Below, piece by piece: positions 5,984 through 9,474 of a DNA stretch of 9,474 nt. The notes beneath the pieces were generated by a model. It searched no databases and was not told the DNA's origin. It saw only the letters and a program-made list of their open reading frames with translations. Position numbers and translations under genes: made by a program. The DNA is from SCUN01 sp964343975 (GTDB taxonomy: Bacteria; Acidobacteriota; Vicinamibacteria; Vicinamibacterales; SCN-69-37): contig CAYFLU010000128.1 in assembly GCA_964343975.1 (NCBI GenBank), positions 1-9,474 of the forward strand, in the 5' to 3' direction. Numbering within the stretch: the first letter of the stretch is position 1; each line of letters opens with the position of its first letter.

Positions 5984-7389
5984 ATGACCCTTCGTGATCA
6001 GGTCGCGTCCACGTTGCGGCGCCTCGAGGTGCCACGCGGTGCGCGTGTACTCGCGGCCGTGTCCGGCGGCGGCGACTCGGTGTACCTCGCGCAGGTGCTG
6101 GCCGATCTGTCCGCGCGTGGCGATGTGACCCTCGCCGGCCTCGCGCATCTCAATCACCAACTACGCGGCACCGAGGGCGACGCCGATGAGGCCTTTGTCG
6201 CGGACCTGGCCCTGGCCCTCGGCGTGCCGTTTCGCGCGACCCGCGCCGACGTGCGGTCGTTGGCGGCGCTACGGCACGAGTCGCTCGAGGCCGCTGGGCG
6301 GCGTGCGCGGTACCGGTTTCTCGCGGACGCCGCTGCGGATCTCGACGCGGCCTTCATCGCCACCGGGCACACACAGGACGATCAGGCCGAAACCGTGTTG
6401 CTGCGCCTCTTGCGCGGCGCGGGCACACGCGGGCTCTCGGGGGTGCGCGCCCGGCGCGGCGCGGTGATCCGCCCGCTCATCGATTGCCGGCGCGCCGACG
6501 TGCGCGCGGCGCTCTCCGCCCGCGGCGTGGCCTTCCGCGAAGACGCGACGAACGCCGATGTGCGCGTGGCGCGCAATCGCGTGCGCCACGAGCTGTTGCC
6601 CGCCATCACCCGTGTGGCGCCCGGCGCGATCGAGGCGCTCGCGCGCGCCGCGGCGCTGTTTGCCGACGACGACGCCTTGCTGGAGCGGGCGGCGATGGCG
6701 GCCGCAGAGACGATCGTGTCCGCGCGCGCGGCGGGGATCGTGCTCGACCGCGCGCGGTTGGCCGCCGTCCCGGCGGCGCTGGCGCGCCGCGTGATCCGTC
6801 GGGCGATCGAACGCGCGGCGCCGGGCGCGGCGCCGCGCATGACGGCGCGCCATATCGAGGCCGTGCGCCGGTTGGCGCGGGCCGGAGCCGCACGCCATCT
6901 CGATCTGCCCGGCATGGTGGCCCGCCTCGATGCGGCCGGTATTGTCCTCGTCGAAGTTGATGCCGACGCGCGCACCCTGCGACGGGCGCCGTTCGAACAC
7001 CGTCTCAGCGTCCCCGGTGACGTATTTGTACCTGAGTGCGGATGGCGCATCTTTGCGCAAATCCGCACATCGCGCGACCAAATGGTCTCGGGAGGTGTCG
7101 AATCAAGAGAGGCCCTCGAGATCGCCGTGCCGGCCGCGCAGATGGCGGCGCCGGTCACGGTGAGGAACCGGCGCCCCGGGGATCGCATCAAACCTCTTGG
7201 GGCTCCGGGGCGTAAGAAGCTTCAGGACCTCCTGGTGGATCGGAAAGTCCCCCGCCACGAGCGGGATCGTGTGCCGGTGGTGGTGGATGGGCACGGGCGG
7301 CTCGTGTGGGTGGTTGGCGTCGCGATGGCGGATGAGTTCCGCGTCACGGAGCCTGCGGCAGAAGTGGTAGTCTTTACAGCGGAACGCCA

Positions 7390-7393
<4 letters not shown>
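5984..7393 (+). CDS. tilS: tRNA(Ile)-lysidine synthetase (TilS)
   Basis: TilS uses ATP and lysine to convert C34 of tRNA-Ile(CAU) to lysidine, switching it from Met/AUG to Ile/AUA. The 469-residue protein has the N-type ATP pyrophosphatase P-loop SGGGDS (27-32), HLNHQLRG (55-62), the signature GHTQDDQAETVLLRLLRG (from 128) and NRVRHELLP (198-206). A helical middle domain follows, then a C-terminal TilS domain with RNRRPGDRIKPLG (394-406) and GRKKLQDLLVDRKVP (from 409). This is the long, E. coli-like form with C-terminal domains. ATG 5984 gives a normal N-terminus, but no Shine-Dalgarno is possible because a hairpin and T-run abut it. In-frame TTG (6014) or GTG (6029) starts would still precede the P-loop, though GTG would leave only eleven residues. 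It overlaps ftsH by ATGA, implying coupled translation. Confidence 0.96.
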
Positions 7394-9321
<1,928 letters not shown>

Positions 9322-9331
9322 CGCAGCCGCA

Positions 9332-9474
9332 GTGATCGCGGCCGCACGCAGGTCCTTCAGCATTCCACTTCCGGGCCGAGCGCCACTGGTGCTCGGCCCG
9401 CGCACTTTGGTCATGGGCGTCATCAACGTCACGCCCGACTCATTTTCAGACGGTGGCTCGGTCATGGACGGCGC
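9332..9474 (+). CDS. folP: Dihydropteroate synthase (FolP), 3' end outside window
   Basis: FolP condenses p-aminobenzoate with 6-hydroxymethyl-7,8-dihydropterin pyrophosphate in folate synthesis and is the sulfonamide target. Only 47 codons are visible, but TLVMGVINVTPDSFSDGG is the diagnostic first-strand and loop-1 motif of the family. I chose GTG 9332 because it lies ten bases after the ftsH stop, has AGGAG upstream, and leaves 27 residues before the MGVINVTPDSF motif, a normal lead length. Starting at ATG 9413 would delete part of the first beta strand. GTG 9389 is a possible alternative. The gene probably belongs to the tilS-ftsH transcript. A hairpin at 9372-9400 lies inside the early coding sequence. 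The gene runs off the window end. Confidence 0.93.
   Translation, partial: MIAAARRSFSIPLPGRAPLVLGPRTLVMGVINVTPDSFSDGGSVMDG
9372..9400 (+). repeat. 13-bp hairpin within the first codons of folP
   Basis: CGGGCCGAGCGCC (9372-9384) and GGTGCTCGGCCCG (9388-9400) pair over thirteen positions, with one G-U pair and a three-base ACT loop. The following CGCACTTTGG has only a short T-run, so it is a poor intrinsic terminator. It could be an ftsH 3' stabilising structure, a folP translation control element, or a by-product of GC-rich coding sequence. Confidence 0.7.

Noticed and set aside
5873..6160. Minus-strand open frame covering the tRNA and terminator region
   Set aside because: It reads through the complement of a tRNA gene (the VPVQGFEPRTLRI-type end is a common false translation of tRNA antisense) and has no support as a protein.
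6815..6840. GC-rich inverted repeat inside tilS
   Set aside because: It is made of repeated GCG/GGC codons for Ala, Pro and Gly in the middle domain; such symmetry is expected by chance in this composition.

Overview
The window reads as an ordinary stretch of chromosome from a GC-rich bacterium (about two-thirds G+C by eye, with strongly GC-biased third codon positions). FtsH, FabH and FolP are all bacterial in type, and there are no plasmid, phage or insertion-sequence signs. My best guess for the lineage is Gemmatimonadota or a nearby GC-rich phylum. That is an inference from protein flavour and gene order, not from a search.

Layout. Positions 1-927 (+) hold the 3' part of fabH (fatty-acid initiation). 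It meets glgX (glycogen debranching, 924-2837, -) tail to tail, and a single CTAG supplies both stop codons. A 45-bp gap then separates glgX from the divergent queA (2883-3947, +, queuosine synthesis) and carries a symmetric back-to-back promoter candidate. After queA come two genes that I regard as the least explained part of the window: a phytanoyl-CoA-dioxygenase-like Fe(II)/2-oxoglutarate oxygenase (3970-4893) and a deoxyhypusine-synthase-fold protein (4890-5825), joined by an ATGA stop/start overlap. A tRNA with anticodon CAU (5841-5916) follows, then a strong terminator-like hairpin (5931-5982), then tilS (5984-7393). TilS is the enzyme that modifies C34 of the CAU-reading isoleucine tRNA. 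tilS overlaps ftsH (7390-9321) by ATGA, and ftsH runs into the start of folP (9332 to window end), whose first codons contain a 13-bp hairpin.

How it fits together. Two themes recur: tRNA maturation (queA, tRNA-CAU, tilS) and a tilS-ftsH-folP housekeeping run that resembles the classical tilS-hpt-ftsH neighbourhood but lacks hpt. The oxygenase plus DHS-fold pair is the candidate for an undescribed function. Bacteria have no eIF5A, the protein appears to lack the usual DHS catalytic lysine and histidine contexts, and it is tightly coupled to an oxygenase. Everything else is well-known biology. No mobile elements, CRISPR arrays or long direct repeats were seen, and no gene-free stretch exceeds about 160 bases.
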